NCBI GenBank assembly: GCA_022449945.1
Contig: JAKURM010000005.1
Span: 1 to 51,528 of the forward strand
DNA from: Candidatus Thalassarchaeum sp.
GTDB lineage: Archaea > Thermoplasmatota > Poseidoniia > Poseidoniales > Thalassarchaeaceae
Reading direction: 5' to 3'
Length of the DNA stretch: 51,528 nucleotides
Shown piece after piece: positions 1 to 9,508 of the stretch; the stretch's first letter is position 1; every line of letters begins with the position of its first letter. The translations under genes were made by a program, and so were the position numbers. A model generated the notes under the pieces. It was not told where the DNA came from. It saw only the letters and a program-made list of their open reading frames with translations, and did not search any database.

Positions 1-3000
1 CAGGACAATCCTGATGATGACATTGACCCGCTAGATACGGATGGTGACGGGATTCCGGACTCCGTAGAATTGGAGATTGGGACTGACTGGCGTGATCCTG
101 ACACGGATGGAGGGGGAGTTCCCGATGGAGAGGAGTGCCCACCGGAGTTCTGGCTTCTGGATTGCATAGGAGCACCCAGCGACCCCTTTGATCCTACTGA
201 CGACCTCGATGAGAATGCACTGATGTTCACTGCGTCAAACACTACGTCTGGAATGGATCCCGGAATAACCCATTACTGGAGGTGGCATACATATGACTCC
301 TACACTGGTGTTTCATGGGGGGTCAACTCCAGCCTTGTCGGATATACCCCCATAGTGGATGACTGGTCAACTGATCAGGGAGTAGCCGACCAGACATTTT
401 GGAATCACAGCTCGCCATTGTCGTGGGAGATAAATTTCGACGATGCCGGATACATCAGTCCAGGAAGGGAACTCATCCAACCCTACAACGTTCAGAACTT
501 CACCACATGGGTGGACTTCTCCGCTGGCCTAAACTTCTCCAATTACACCAGAGACGTGTTGGTAGACTCATCTACAATCGAGTCTCTGTATGTCAATGCC
601 CCTGAAGTCATCCTTTCAGCAGAGGTGAGGGAAAACACAACCGCCTTCACCGGTGCAACATATGGGCTGGACCTCCCGCCAGAGTTCCTGGGCAGTTTGG
701 AAGGAGAGGGAGTGAGCACTGTCACACAAGAAGTTTTGAATCAGTCCGGAGCATTGTCGGCATGGGACAAGATTACTGCTATTCAGGACTTCCTAACTAA
801 TGGAAATGAGACCATAACTTTCCTCCGCAATTACGACGGTTCTGGGAGACTTGATGGTCTTGGTAGCGATAGCGATGTCTCGTATTGGATCCTAAACTCT
901 TCTCACGAGGGTAGTTGTGACGAATTCGCCTCATTGTTTGCAGTAATGCTACGAATTGCTGGGATGCCAACGAGAAAAGTAACGGGATTCTCTGGAGGAG
1001 CCTGGGATGGCAAAGCTCTCAGCGTGTACGGCAAAGACTTCACCACTTGGGTCGAAGTCCACCTACAGACAAACCAAAATCAAGGAGATCTAGATGTTGG
1101 ATGGGTGCCCTTCGAGGCATGCCCGCCAATGTCTACAGTGGAGGTGTTCGACGAGAAGTGGGGCCCGACTTCCGTAGAGAGGAATACAACATTCTCAGAA
1201 ACGATATGGCTCGAAGGAACACTGGTTTTCTCAGGCAATTCCACTGCGGTTGACAATCTCACGCTGTCAATGTACTTGGTAGAGCCTGAGGAGTCTGAAA
1301 ACATCCCTGGGAGCTCGGCCATCTCGGATCATCTAGTTGCAACCACTGTAACTGACGAAAACGGCTCATTCAACCTAACCGGGCTTCCTCCATCGGTAAT
1401 CAGGCCCGGATTCGCCTCCTTGGTGATTCAAACTACTCAGAAGGCGTATGTAGGTGCCCAAGGCATTACATTCCCCTGGCAACTCAATGTAACTGATGAC
1501 GTTTCAATCTCAATTTCCGAACCAACCCCAATCAATTCTCCAATGCTGGGAATAGGGGTAAACAGTACAATCATCGGCCAGATTTCATGGGCAAGCTCTC
1601 CTAATCTTGACCCCTCAATCGTTGACGATCTGGAGGTTATTCTGAATTATTCTTCGGCCGTTGACGGTGAAGTTTCCCTAACCTCCAGTGTTTCTGGAGG
1701 GGGTTACTACGAATTCACAGTCCCTATCGACGAGACCGAACCACTAGGTCCAATTAACGCCTCAATTAGTTTTGACGGATGGCACAGCATAGACCTAAAC
1801 AACGCCACACCGCCTTCTTACCACGCCCGACCGGGATCTCTTGACTTGGAATTTAACATCACCCTTTCACCAAATCTTACTGTTTCCCTCGAATCCCAGG
1901 GAACAAACAATACAGTTCTGGAGATCGGCTCGAACATTTTCCTCAATGGGACTGTGCTTAGTAGGGGGGACAGTCCGTCGACATTGAATGGTACTCTAAT
2001 TCTGGAGATGCGCCGGTCAGACATTTCGGGACCATATCTGCAATTAGCCTCCTGGTACCTCAACGACACTTCTTGGGGCTCTTCTGCTGGAGAATTCTCG
2101 ATATCATGGCCCTTCTCTCCGGAAGATGTCCCCATACCTGCCGGCATAGTGGACGTAAGGATTCAGTTCGATGCTGACAATCTAAATGCAAACGATCAGA
2201 AGCAATTCGTCGACGGCGAATTCGGCATTCGTAGCATAATTCAGTTCACTTATTCCCTGTCTCCCGAACCTAGGGGCATTGAGGCGAACGTTGAGGTCCT
2301 GCTGACGGATCATACCGGCCTATCATTTGCGTCATTTGAGGGAGAATACAATCTCGACTTCGATGGTGAGTGGGTTTGGAACGAGATTGATCCAAACTCT
2401 CCGAAACTCGGTGTCACTTGGACTCCTGCAGTGGATATGGATCCGGGTGATTACTCGTGGGTTCTAACCTACAATGGGTCTACATGGATGGCCCCCAATT
2501 CTACATCTGACACTGTGAGAATACAGGGGCTCGCGAACGCCACAGCTACCTTCGGGACGGACTGGACCCCAAGAGGCGGAACAAACTGGATTTCGGGTTC
2601 GGCAAGGGACCTTGTACTGAACACGCCCGTTACGGGAAACAACTCCTCCGTGACTGTTCTTCTCCAAGTCCCCTCGGACCTCCCGGCTACTCCCGACGGA
2701 TTCCCAGCAGGTCCGGACTCATACACCCTTGCTGTAGGTTGGATAGACCCCTCAAGCGGGACATACAACCTGACATTTGGAACTCCCAGCGGAATTACTT
2801 CTGGCGTTTACCAGGTTCTCGTAAGGTTAGATTTCAACTCAAACGCCCCGCAGGGCGGGAGTTACTACAAGACCAATGACCCTACATCTACCCAGACCGG
2901 CGTCCAGTCAGAGTTTGTCTTAGAAACCGAACCAACCGCAGTAATACTAGTGGCCGGAGAGCAAATCGTTCTTTCCACTGCAGTCACTGACGTTGAGGAT

Positions 3001-6000
3001 CCGTCCGAGTTTATCGGGGGGGTCTCGTTAGACCTATACTTCGACTGGGGCGGCCCCCAGCAGCAGATTCTCCAGTCGACTACCACTGGGCCATCGGGCG
3101 TAGCAGACTTCAACCCCATAATCCCCTCATCTGTTGCACCGGGATTCTACGACGTCAGAATTCATGCTCCAGATGACCTAGTGGACAACCTCTCTGCATC
3201 CAACGCCGGAAGGTGGCTTGGGAATGAAAGCATCACCAATCTGACGGTCCAGGTTGGGAGCCTAGTTGATATTGTCAGCATCCCCACTCAAGTTACTGCG
3301 TTGCAGTACTTCACAATCGAGGGAACGGTTCTTGATTCAGTCGATTCCAACAGATCAGTTGATGGTCCCGTGGGGATTAACGTGTTCTTCCTGGATGAGC
3401 CCGAAGAGTTGCTGATCGAAAACCACACCACAAACAGCAATGGGAGCTTCAATGTTTCAGTCCCCACCGACACTCTTGGGAACGGGGTAATCAGAGGGGA
3501 TAGGACCGTTGTGGTAAGCGTGGTCAACGGCTCTACGCCATTCTACCTGACTGGAACGGGGGACGCTTCGATATTGGTCATGGGAGTACCTTGGTTCCAG
3601 GACTCAACTCCTTTCATCAACACCATAGTTGATCGAGGCGAAACTGCAACGATGACTGCTAGGCTTGTGGAGTTTAGCAATAACGACGCGCCTCTTTCCG
3701 GGTTCACTGTTCTGGCTAGGTTCCATGATACATGGCTGGATTCACAGGTCACTGCGGCCGACGGAAGCGTCTCATTCGACTTCCAGATACCTCACGACCA
3801 CCCACTTGGATTGGTAAATGTGACATTCTTCTTCAATGGTTCAAGTGACCTCCATCCTACAATTGACATCCTGAACACAATCACCGTACGCTCAACTGCC
3901 AGCATGACGATAGATCCTATTTCCGAGAACCCAATGGCCGGCGATTTCTTCAACATAACTGGCAATCTGGTTTCGAGCAATGGCAGCGCTCTAACTGACA
4001 GGAATGGGAACCCCATGAATCCGACTCTCACATTCTCAATTGATGGCGAATCTGATACATTCATTGTTACCCAGGTATCGTTCCTCCCCGATGGAACTTG
4101 GAATGCCGAGGTGAGATTGGACCTAACATTCCCAAGGGGCGTTCATGCAATTAGCGTCGTATTTACTCCGGAAGTTACCTACTTTACATCTGCTTCAGGC
4201 CTGGCCGCGTTCGATAGCAGGGGCTACTCCCAACTATCTATTGTCAGTCCCTCAGACCTTGACCCCGATAGCAGGACCATCAGGGGCGACTCATTCGAAC
4301 TGAACCTCACAATAGTCGACAATGCCGGCGATCCAGTTCCTTCGGCCGCGCTCGTTGTTGAGATTGATGGAACTACGGTATGGGGGGGACTCTCAAACCT
4401 ACAGGGAGAGGCATCGGCATCAGTACTAGCCAGGCCCGACCGGGATCCGGGCCCCATGCTCGTAACAGTGACCTTCTCTGGGATTAACGGAACTACAGGG
4501 CTGGTTGGTGACGAGACATGGACAAGAGTTGTGGTGCTCGCCCCTACCGAGATAACCATCATTGGGGTCACTGAGCCGTCGATAGCTGGAGAATCGATTA
4601 CCTTCTCGGGCAAACTTGTTGACGAGTTGGGCCAGATTCTCCGGGAGGAAGAAGTACAATCGGGAGGCCTGGTTCACCTATCGATCGATGGGGTCGATGT
4701 CGGCCCTACATTCACCTCAGTCTCTAACTCTACAAATGGGCTATGGGAGATTACCTATCTTATCCCTATGGACATGGATTACGGTGCACATTCCGCCACT
4801 TTCGACTTCCTCGGGGGATTCTCATGGGTAGATCCGATGGGCCAGGGGGACTCGATAAATCCGGAGTATTACTTGGACTCTACGATTTCTCTTACATTCA
4901 ATGTCACCCAGACCTCCCAAGTCATCATCTCGACCCCACCTAGCGAGGTAGACAGATCGGATGTTGCCTTGATTGAGGGAATTCTGACTGATGGAATTGG
5001 AAGATCACTACCAAACAGGGATCTGTCTGTAACTGTGGATGGACAGATCCTAACGGTGATTGTTGCCGATATTAACGGGTCATTCAGCGCCCTGATACCT
5101 ATTTCTCCCGATATGCCCCTCGGCCAACTGCTCATCAGCGTCGAATTCTTGGGGGAGCAATTCGTCCTACCCTCAAATTCCTCAACCGTACTAACCGTGT
5201 TTGGACCTGTATTCATAGAGCTCGGAGATATTGAGCCAGTTGCTGTAGGTGATACTCTTAGAATCCGTGGAACCGCCAAGGACAACCTGGACGATGGCTG
5301 GCTGAGCAGCCACACTATCGAGGTTTTTGTCGACGGCATTCTAGTGGGCATTACCAGTACCTCAGACAACGGGTCCTGGGTCCTCCCATGGGTGGTTCCC
5401 GACACAGTGGATGTTGGTAATCACACACTCTCCGTAATCTCGCCATCTCAGGGATTCCACCGGCAAGGAAGCTCTGAGACATCATTCACCGTGTCATATC
5501 ACACGTCTATTTCTCTCCAGATAGAGGAGCACTATGCAACTAGGGGCGAGCAATGGAACTTCACTGGCAGGCTGTTTGAATCCGACACCGGCTTCGAGTT
5601 GGGTATGGATAGCAGGCTTGTCTCCGTGACACTAGACGGTGTGCCAATAGGGGAGGTCACCACCGAGGTCGGCGGATTGTTCAGCTACTCTCTCAGCATA
5701 CCATACTCGATGAGTAGAGGGGAGCATAACGTCAGCTTCCAATACGGGGGTGAGTTCCTGTACCTTCCATCGGAAACTAATATCACAGCATTCGCCTTGT
5801 CTGATATCTCGATAGAACTTCAGCCAATTACCAACTCTATAATCAGAGGTAGCACATTCCCCTCTGAGAACATAATGATACAAGGACTGGTCAGAGAGAT
5901 AGGCGGAGACTCCACGATATTCGAGAACCTGACCCTGACGCTAACTTGGGGGGAATCGAACTTACCCATGGTAGTAGGGCCGTGGGACAATCCCAACACC

Positions 6001-6951
6001 CTCAATTTCCAGATCCGGGCAAAGGCACAAGAATACATGCCACCTGGTGAGAATACCGTTACGATAAAAATTGAACAGGATCAATCTAGATTCATCAATG
6101 GGGCATCAAGAGATGTCGAAATCCTGGTTATGGTCGAGGTCGACTTCGTGCTCTCTGAACTGGACCTATCCCAAGGCCAGAGAGTAATCAGGGGGACCGT
6201 GAATGCTACTGCAAGAGATACTGGAGAGCCTCTGGAAGGACTATCCATGACTGCCATTCTGCTCAATGGAAGTACATCCCACTTTGCCATGACAAGGTTG
6301 ACAGATTCTGAGGGAGTGTTCGAGTATGAGTTCAAGTCTCTGTCACCCCTGCCACCATTGTCAGATTCTTCTTCGTGGGGCGTCCTAAGCGTACTCTTGG
6401 GTTCTGACTCCGACTACATAGAACCGGGAAGCCTCTCTCTCCTTCCAATCGGCGGCGTTCAGATACAATACGAGGTCGAGCAAAACGGGTCAATATTCGG
6501 TTCTTTTACCTTCGTAGTGACACTGATTCTAGCTCTCGCTGCTGCTGTAGCAGTTGGATTCACAGTATTGTCCAGAAGGAAGAGAGCGGCGATAAAGGAG
6601 ATGGCAGGAATTTTCAGCCAGACCGCTGAGATGCTCGCTTCGGGGGACGAGTATAGGAAGGCAATTTTCGAGTGCTATGAGAGCCTTTGCTCGGTATTGA
6701 CTAGGCGTGGATTCCTAAGGAGGAACTTCGAGACCGTAAGAGAGTTCGAGAATGCCATAAGACTCGCCCTCCCCATTCGCGAGGAATCTCTGGTGGCCCT
6801 AGACAGAATTTTCGAGGAGGCGAGGTACGCCAGTCACGGTATGGGGGACTCTCATAGGGAGAACGCACAGCTTGCCCTTTCCTCGGTCATCCAAGATATT
6901 GAGGAACTCCAAGAAATCCCTGTTCGAGCATTGCAAGAAGCTGAGGCCTAG
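1..6951 (+). CDS. Giant Ig-repeat surface protein with transglutaminase-like domain (5' partial)
   Basis: The reading frame is open from base 1, so the TTG start at 70 in the ORF track is artificial and the gene begins outside the window. The visible 2316 residues start with an acidic calcium-binding thrombospondin-type-3 stretch (DTDGDGIPD). A transglutaminase-like core follows, with GSCDEFA (Cys at window residue 306), TTWVEVH (348-354) and GWVPFEAC. About 1700 residues of repeated Ig-like beta-sandwich domains come next, rich in N-x-S/T sequons. A single membrane helix lies near residues 2165-2190, followed by RRKR and a helical cytoplasmic tail resembling the DUF4129-type tails of transglutaminase membrane proteins. 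It is probably anchored at the cell surface with the repeats outside. The catalytic His is replaced by Thr in the usual HAWVE position, so enzyme activity is doubtful. Surface location is well supported; the function is unknown. Confidence 0.85.
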   Translation, partial: QDNPDDDIDPLDTDGDGIPDSVELEIGTDWRDPDTDGGGVPDGEECPPEFWLLDCIGAPSDPFDPTDDLDENALMFTASNTTSGMDPGITHYWRWHTYDSYTGVSWGVNSSLVGYTPIVDDWSTDQGVADQTFWNHSSPLSWEINFDDAGYISPGRELIQPYNVQNFTTWVDFSAGLNFSNYTRDVLVDSSTIESLYVNAPEVILSAEVRENTTAFTGATYGLDLPPEFLGSLEGEGVSTVTQEVLNQSGALSAWDKITAIQDFLTNGNETITFLRNYDGSGRLDGLGSDSDVSYWILNSSHEGSCDEFASLFAVMLRIAGMPTRKVTGFSGGAWDGKALSVYGKDFTTWVEVHLQTNQNQGDLDVGWVPFEACPPMSTVEVFDEKWGPTSVERNTTFSETIWLEGTLVFSGNSTAVDNLTLSMYLVEPEESENIPGSSAISDHLVATTVTDENGSFNLTGLPPSVIRPGFASLVIQTTQKAYVGAQGITFPWQLNVTDDVSISISEPTPINSPMLGIGVNSTIIGQISWASSPNLDPSIVDDLEVILNYSSAVDGEVSLTSSVSGGGYYEFTVPIDETEPLGPINASISFDGWHSIDLNNATPPSYHARPGSLDLEFNITLSPNLTVSLESQGTNNTVLEIGSNIFLNGTVLSRGDSPSTLNGTLILEMRRSDISGPYLQLASWYLNDTSWGSSAGEFSISWPFSPEDVPIPAGIVDVRIQFDADNLNANDQKQFVDGEFGIRSIIQFTYSLSPEPRGIEANVEVLLTDHTGLSFASFEGEYNLDFDGEWVWNEIDPNSPKLGVTWTPAVDMDPGDYSWVLTYNGSTWMAPNSTSDTVRIQGLANATATFGTDWTPRGGTNWISGSARDLVLNTPVTGNNSSVTVLLQVPSDLPATPDGFPAGPDSYTLAVGWIDPSSGTYNLTFGTPSGITSGVYQVLVRLDFNSNAPQGGSYYKTNDPTSTQTGVQSEFVLETEPTAVILVAGEQIVLSTAVTDVEDPSEFIGGVSLDLYFDWGGPQQQILQSTTTGPSGVADFNPIIPSSVAPGFYDVRIHAPDDLVDNLSASNAGRWLGNESITNLTVQVGSLVDIVSIPTQVTALQYFTIEGTVLDSVDSNRSVDGPVGINVFFLDEPEELLIENHTTNSNGSFNVSVPTDTLGNGVIRGDRTVVVSVVNGSTPFYLTGTGDASILVMGVPWFQDSTPFINTIVDRGETATMTARLVEFSNNDAPLSGFTVLARFHDTWLDSQVTAADGSVSFDFQIPHDHPLGLVNVTFFFNGSSDLHPTIDILNTITVRSTASMTIDPISENPMAGDFFNITGNLVSSNGSALTDRNGNPMNPTLTFSIDGESDTFIVTQVSFLPDGTWNAEVRLDLTFPRGVHAISVVFTPEVTYFTSASGLAAFDSRGYSQLSIVSPSDLDPDSRTIRGDSFELNLTIVDNAGDPVPSAALVVEIDGTTVWGGLSNLQGEASASVLARPDRDPGPMLVTVTFSGINGTTGLVGDETWTRVVVLAPTEITIIGVTEPSIAGESITFSGKLVDELGQILREEEVQSGGLVHLSIDGVDVGPTFTSVSNSTNGLWEITYLIPMDMDYGAHSATFDFLGGFSWVDPMGQGDSINPEYYLDSTISLTFNVTQTSQVIISTPPSEVDRSDVALIEGILTDGIGRSLPNRDLSVTVDGQILTVIVADINGSFSALIPISPDMPLGQLLISVEFLGEQFVLPSNSSTVLTVFGPVFIELGDIEPVAVGDTLRIRGTAKDNLDDGWLSSHTIEVFVDGILVGITSTSDNGSWVLPWVVPDTVDVGNHTLSVISPSQGFHRQGSSETSFTVSYHTSISLQIEEHYATRGEQWNFTGRLFESDTGFELGMDSRLVSVTLDGVPIGEVTTEVGGLFSYSLSIPYSMSRGEHNVSFQYGGEFLYLPSETNITAFALSDISIELQPITNSIIRGSTFPSENIMIQGLVREIGGDSTIFENLTLTLTWGESNLPMVVGPWDNPNTLNFQIRAKAQEYMPPGENTVTIKIEQDQSRFINGASRDVEILVMVEVDFVLSELDLSQGQRVIRGTVNATARDTGEPLEGLSMTAILLNGSTSHFAMTRLTDSEGVFEYEFKSLSPLPPLSDSSSWGVLSVLLGSDSDYIEPGSLSLLPIGGVQIQYEVEQNGSIFGSFTFVVTLILALAAAVAVGFTVLSRRKRAAIKEMAGIFSQTAEMLASGDEYRKAIFECYESLCSVLTRRGFLRRNFETVREFENAIRLALPIREESLVALDRIFEEARYASHGMGDSHRENAQLALSSVIQDIEELQEIPVRALQEAEA

Positions 6952-7410
6952 TCAATCTTCGATTAGCATAGTGAGGAATTCGGCTTCCCATCGAACACCC
7001 GACAGACTACTTCCTGCGGGTAGTGCGAAGGTCCTCATTAACCCGCCGAACCTCTCAGGAGACATCAGCCGAACCAAATTTCTTCCTTCCTCATTCTTGG
7101 TATCGACTACAACCTCTCCACTAGTCGCCTCCTGAAGTGGGATTTTGATTTCCGAACCTACCCATTCCCCCCCGAATTCAGAGAGCAATTCTCCAAGTGT
7201 GGAAAAAGGTGCACTGAGGTCCTTAGGATGCATTTCTGAAACTAATTCTGAATGCCTTTCACGGGCTTCTGATAGATTGGAAAACCCCCCGAGGAACGAC
7301 TCGTGCAAATCATCTGCATGATCGTCTAGGCCAATTTTCATGTCACTAAAGCCAAGATCGCCAACGAGTGAGTCCTCGCTTGGCTCAACACCGACTCTGG
7401 TCCACTCCAT
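6952..7410 (-). CDS. Conserved hypothetical protein, 152 aa
   Basis: This is an acidic soluble protein with an ATG start and no signal peptide or membrane helix. I do not recognise a family. It lies 37 bases downstream of the XPD-like helicase on the same strand and is probably the last gene of the PPDK-like/helicase operon. Its stop codon abuts the stop of the convergent giant surface gene with no spacer. The sequence is amphipathic and mixed alpha/beta in appearance, with no cysteine pairs or nucleotide-binding motif. Proximity to a helicase could hint at nucleic-acid metabolism, but that is guilt by association only. Confidence 0.7.
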   Translation of the reverse strand: MEWTRVGVEPSEDSLVGDLGFSDMKIGLDDHADDLHESFLGGFSNLSEARERHSELVSEMHPKDLSAPFSTLGELLSEFGGEWVGSEIKIPLQEATSGEVVVDTKNEEGRNLVRLMSPERFGGLMRTFALPAGSSLSGVRWEAEFLTMLIED

Positions 7411-7447
7411 GAAAACCCCAACTATTCAACCCGCATGAACCCATTGC

Positions 7448-9508
7448 TCAATTCATCTCAAAGAATCTCTTTACCCTCTCAGCCGTTCTATGTGGTCCCG
7501 AAGTTTGGATTGTTTGCATACTCTTTGGCAAACAATCGGCAACCCTATTCTCCAGAAGTCTACGCTCCAGTAGAACGACAATAGCCCTGTCCTCTTTCTT
7601 CCTAATGGGCCTCCCAAGTGCCTGTAATACGCTATTTACAGCTGGCTGAAGACTTGCATACTTCCATGCCTTTGACCTTCCAAACCTCCCAGAGTAGTAC
7701 TCCAGAAGGGCATCCTGCCTAGCACTGGGTGGGGGAAGTGGTAGGCCAACACAAACCACTGCATTCAGGATATTCTCCGAATAATCAATCCCTTCGGATA
7801 ATTTTCCACTTAGGACTCCGAACAGTACCGTTTCACCGCCCATGTGCCTCCTCTCGTACATTGATGCGATCATTCTCTCAATCGCCCTTTTAGTCATCCT
7901 CCTGCTCTCACTTTCTATTGATTTGCCAAAGGTCCAATCTGATGTATCATTGAGGACCCTCTCCATCATGGCATAACTGGGGGAAAACACTGCTACATTC
8001 CCTTTTGTCCCTTCAAGAACGCCTCTGATATGGTCCCGAATCGAGGAATAGCTCCTCTCCCGCTCAGTAAACTTGCTAGTCACGTCTCCTGCGATTAGGA
8101 TCGGCCTGTTTTCCGGGGGGAAGTTCGAAAGGTATTCTTTGCAGGACGAGTTTTCTTCTGGTATTCCTAGAATCTCAGAGTACATGGTTGGTGGGAAGAG
8201 AGTACCTGACATTAGTATTGAACCCGCGCACTCGTTGAAGATTGGACTACCCACAACACTGGGGTCAAGCAAGTGACTTGTCACTCTCGGCTCATCGAGC
8301 TCGTTGTCGAAAACTAATGCCAGAGCAGTGCTTTCCCTATATCTGATGCAAATCTCTAGGATCTCTGCTAGTCTTGTGCAGTCATTCTGCTCATCTTCGT
8401 CTATGTCGTCGTCATCCTCTATTATTACCGAATGAAGACGAGAATTCATCATTCTGACTCTACCGATCCAGTCTGTAGTGCCGTCTTGATCTATGGACTC
8501 TATTGCACTTGCCACCAATCCAAGAAATTCCCCAGTATCTATCCTTATATCGTCACCCTTGGAATCTCTGTTTTCAGATGTCTTTCTCTCGAACCATCTT
8601 CGTAAATTCCCATCATCCCTCAATGACTTAATCTGCTTCTCAAGTAATACAGCATCCTCCAAACTCTTAGACGGAGGCAAGTCTAGTTGCCGCTCAGTCT
8701 TCTGTAGGCTTTCCTTGTACTCTTCGACATCCGATAGGGCTCTTTGGAAAATCCTCTCGGTAATCCTTCTCTCCAAGCCACTCCTGATTCTATCCGGCAG
8801 ATTATGGGCCTCATCAACGATAAGAATCGAATTCTCCAGTTCTATTCCCATCACTGGAAGCGAGCTATCTCTGACAGATTCTACGAATATGTGGTTGTAG
8901 TCACAGACAAGGATGTGCGCATCCCTGACTGCGGACCTTGCTGTCGCCCAGGCACAAATCTTCCTCGCCCTACCTTCCTTTACTGTCTGATCAACGTGTT
9001 TGGGCGAAGACAAAATGAATTCGCATAGATCTGCCCTCCTTGACTTTCTTGCTGATTCTGCGACATCTTCCTCACACCCGCATTTACCAGTTGATTTGTC
9101 TATTACCTCACACATCCCTTCTCTACCGATTATGTCTACTAGCTGAATTTGTGGAAGGCCCGCAGGGAGTTTGGAGTTAATTTGCTTGACCGTTTCAACC
9201 ACAATTCTATGCTGAGATTGCCTTCCCGTGAGAAAAATTATCTTCGGAACTGTTGGGTTTTTGTTGTAGAAGTTGGTTACTTCAAGTGCGGATGCCAATG
9301 CTGCAGCCGTTTTCCCGATTCCCGTGGGGGCCGCCGCTAGTAGAAAACCACCATCTCTGAGTGAAATAATTCCATCAGATAGCATTTCTCTCTGCGACTG
9401 TCTCGGTACATCATGCGCGAAGAAATGTTGAGCTTCCACTATGCTTTCGCCGGTCATGGAGTCTGTCCTGCAAATAGAACGACCAAGAAGATTGGCATCA
9501 TCTAACAA
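7448..9508 (-). CDS. XPD/Rad3-family (DEAH) DNA helicase
   Basis: This is a superfamily 2 5'-to-3' DNA helicase of the XPD/Rad3/DinG group, expected to act in repair or removal of DNA roadblocks. Visible motifs are Walker A APTGIGKT (Lys66), DEAH in VDEAHNLPDR, motif V LSEGIDY, and motif VI QALGRPIRKK. Cysteines at about 133, 143, 145, 162 and 185, between motifs I and II, fit the iron-sulfur cluster domain of XPD, although the spacing is looser than in the classical archaeal enzymes. The length (686 aa) is between archaeal XPD (about 550-600) and human XPD (760). The TTG start at 9508 overlaps the upstream PPDK-like gene by 11 bases and has an AGAGG motif six bases upstream. ATG at 9457 is an alternative that would put the Walker lysine at residue 49, as in human XPD. 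Confidence 0.9.
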   Translation of the reverse strand: MLDDANLLGRSICRTDSMTGESIVEAQHFFAHDVPRQSQREMLSDGIISLRDGGFLLAAAPTGIGKTAAALASALEVTNFYNKNPTVPKIIFLTGRQSQHRIVVETVKQINSKLPAGLPQIQLVDIIGREGMCEVIDKSTGKCGCEEDVAESARKSRRADLCEFILSSPKHVDQTVKEGRARKICAWATARSAVRDAHILVCDYNHIFVESVRDSSLPVMGIELENSILIVDEAHNLPDRIRSGLERRITERIFQRALSDVEEYKESLQKTERQLDLPPSKSLEDAVLLEKQIKSLRDDGNLRRWFERKTSENRDSKGDDIRIDTGEFLGLVASAIESIDQDGTTDWIGRVRMMNSRLHSVIIEDDDDIDEDEQNDCTRLAEILEICIRYRESTALALVFDNELDEPRVTSHLLDPSVVGSPIFNECAGSILMSGTLFPPTMYSEILGIPEENSSCKEYLSNFPPENRPILIAGDVTSKFTERERSYSSIRDHIRGVLEGTKGNVAVFSPSYAMMERVLNDTSDWTFGKSIESESRRMTKRAIERMIASMYERRHMGGETVLFGVLSGKLSEGIDYSENILNAVVCVGLPLPPPSARQDALLEYYSGRFGRSKAWKYASLQPAVNSVLQALGRPIRKKEDRAIVVLLERRLLENRVADCLPKSMQTIQTSGPHRTAERVKRFFEMN

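Noticed and set aside
4869-5405. 178-aa minus-strand ORF inside the first surface gene
   Set aside because: It lies wholly opposite a long real coding frame, has no ribosome-binding site or domain, and its composition is that of a reverse-complement shadow. The same holds for 36497-37033, 39839-40483, 22057-22557 and similar track entries.
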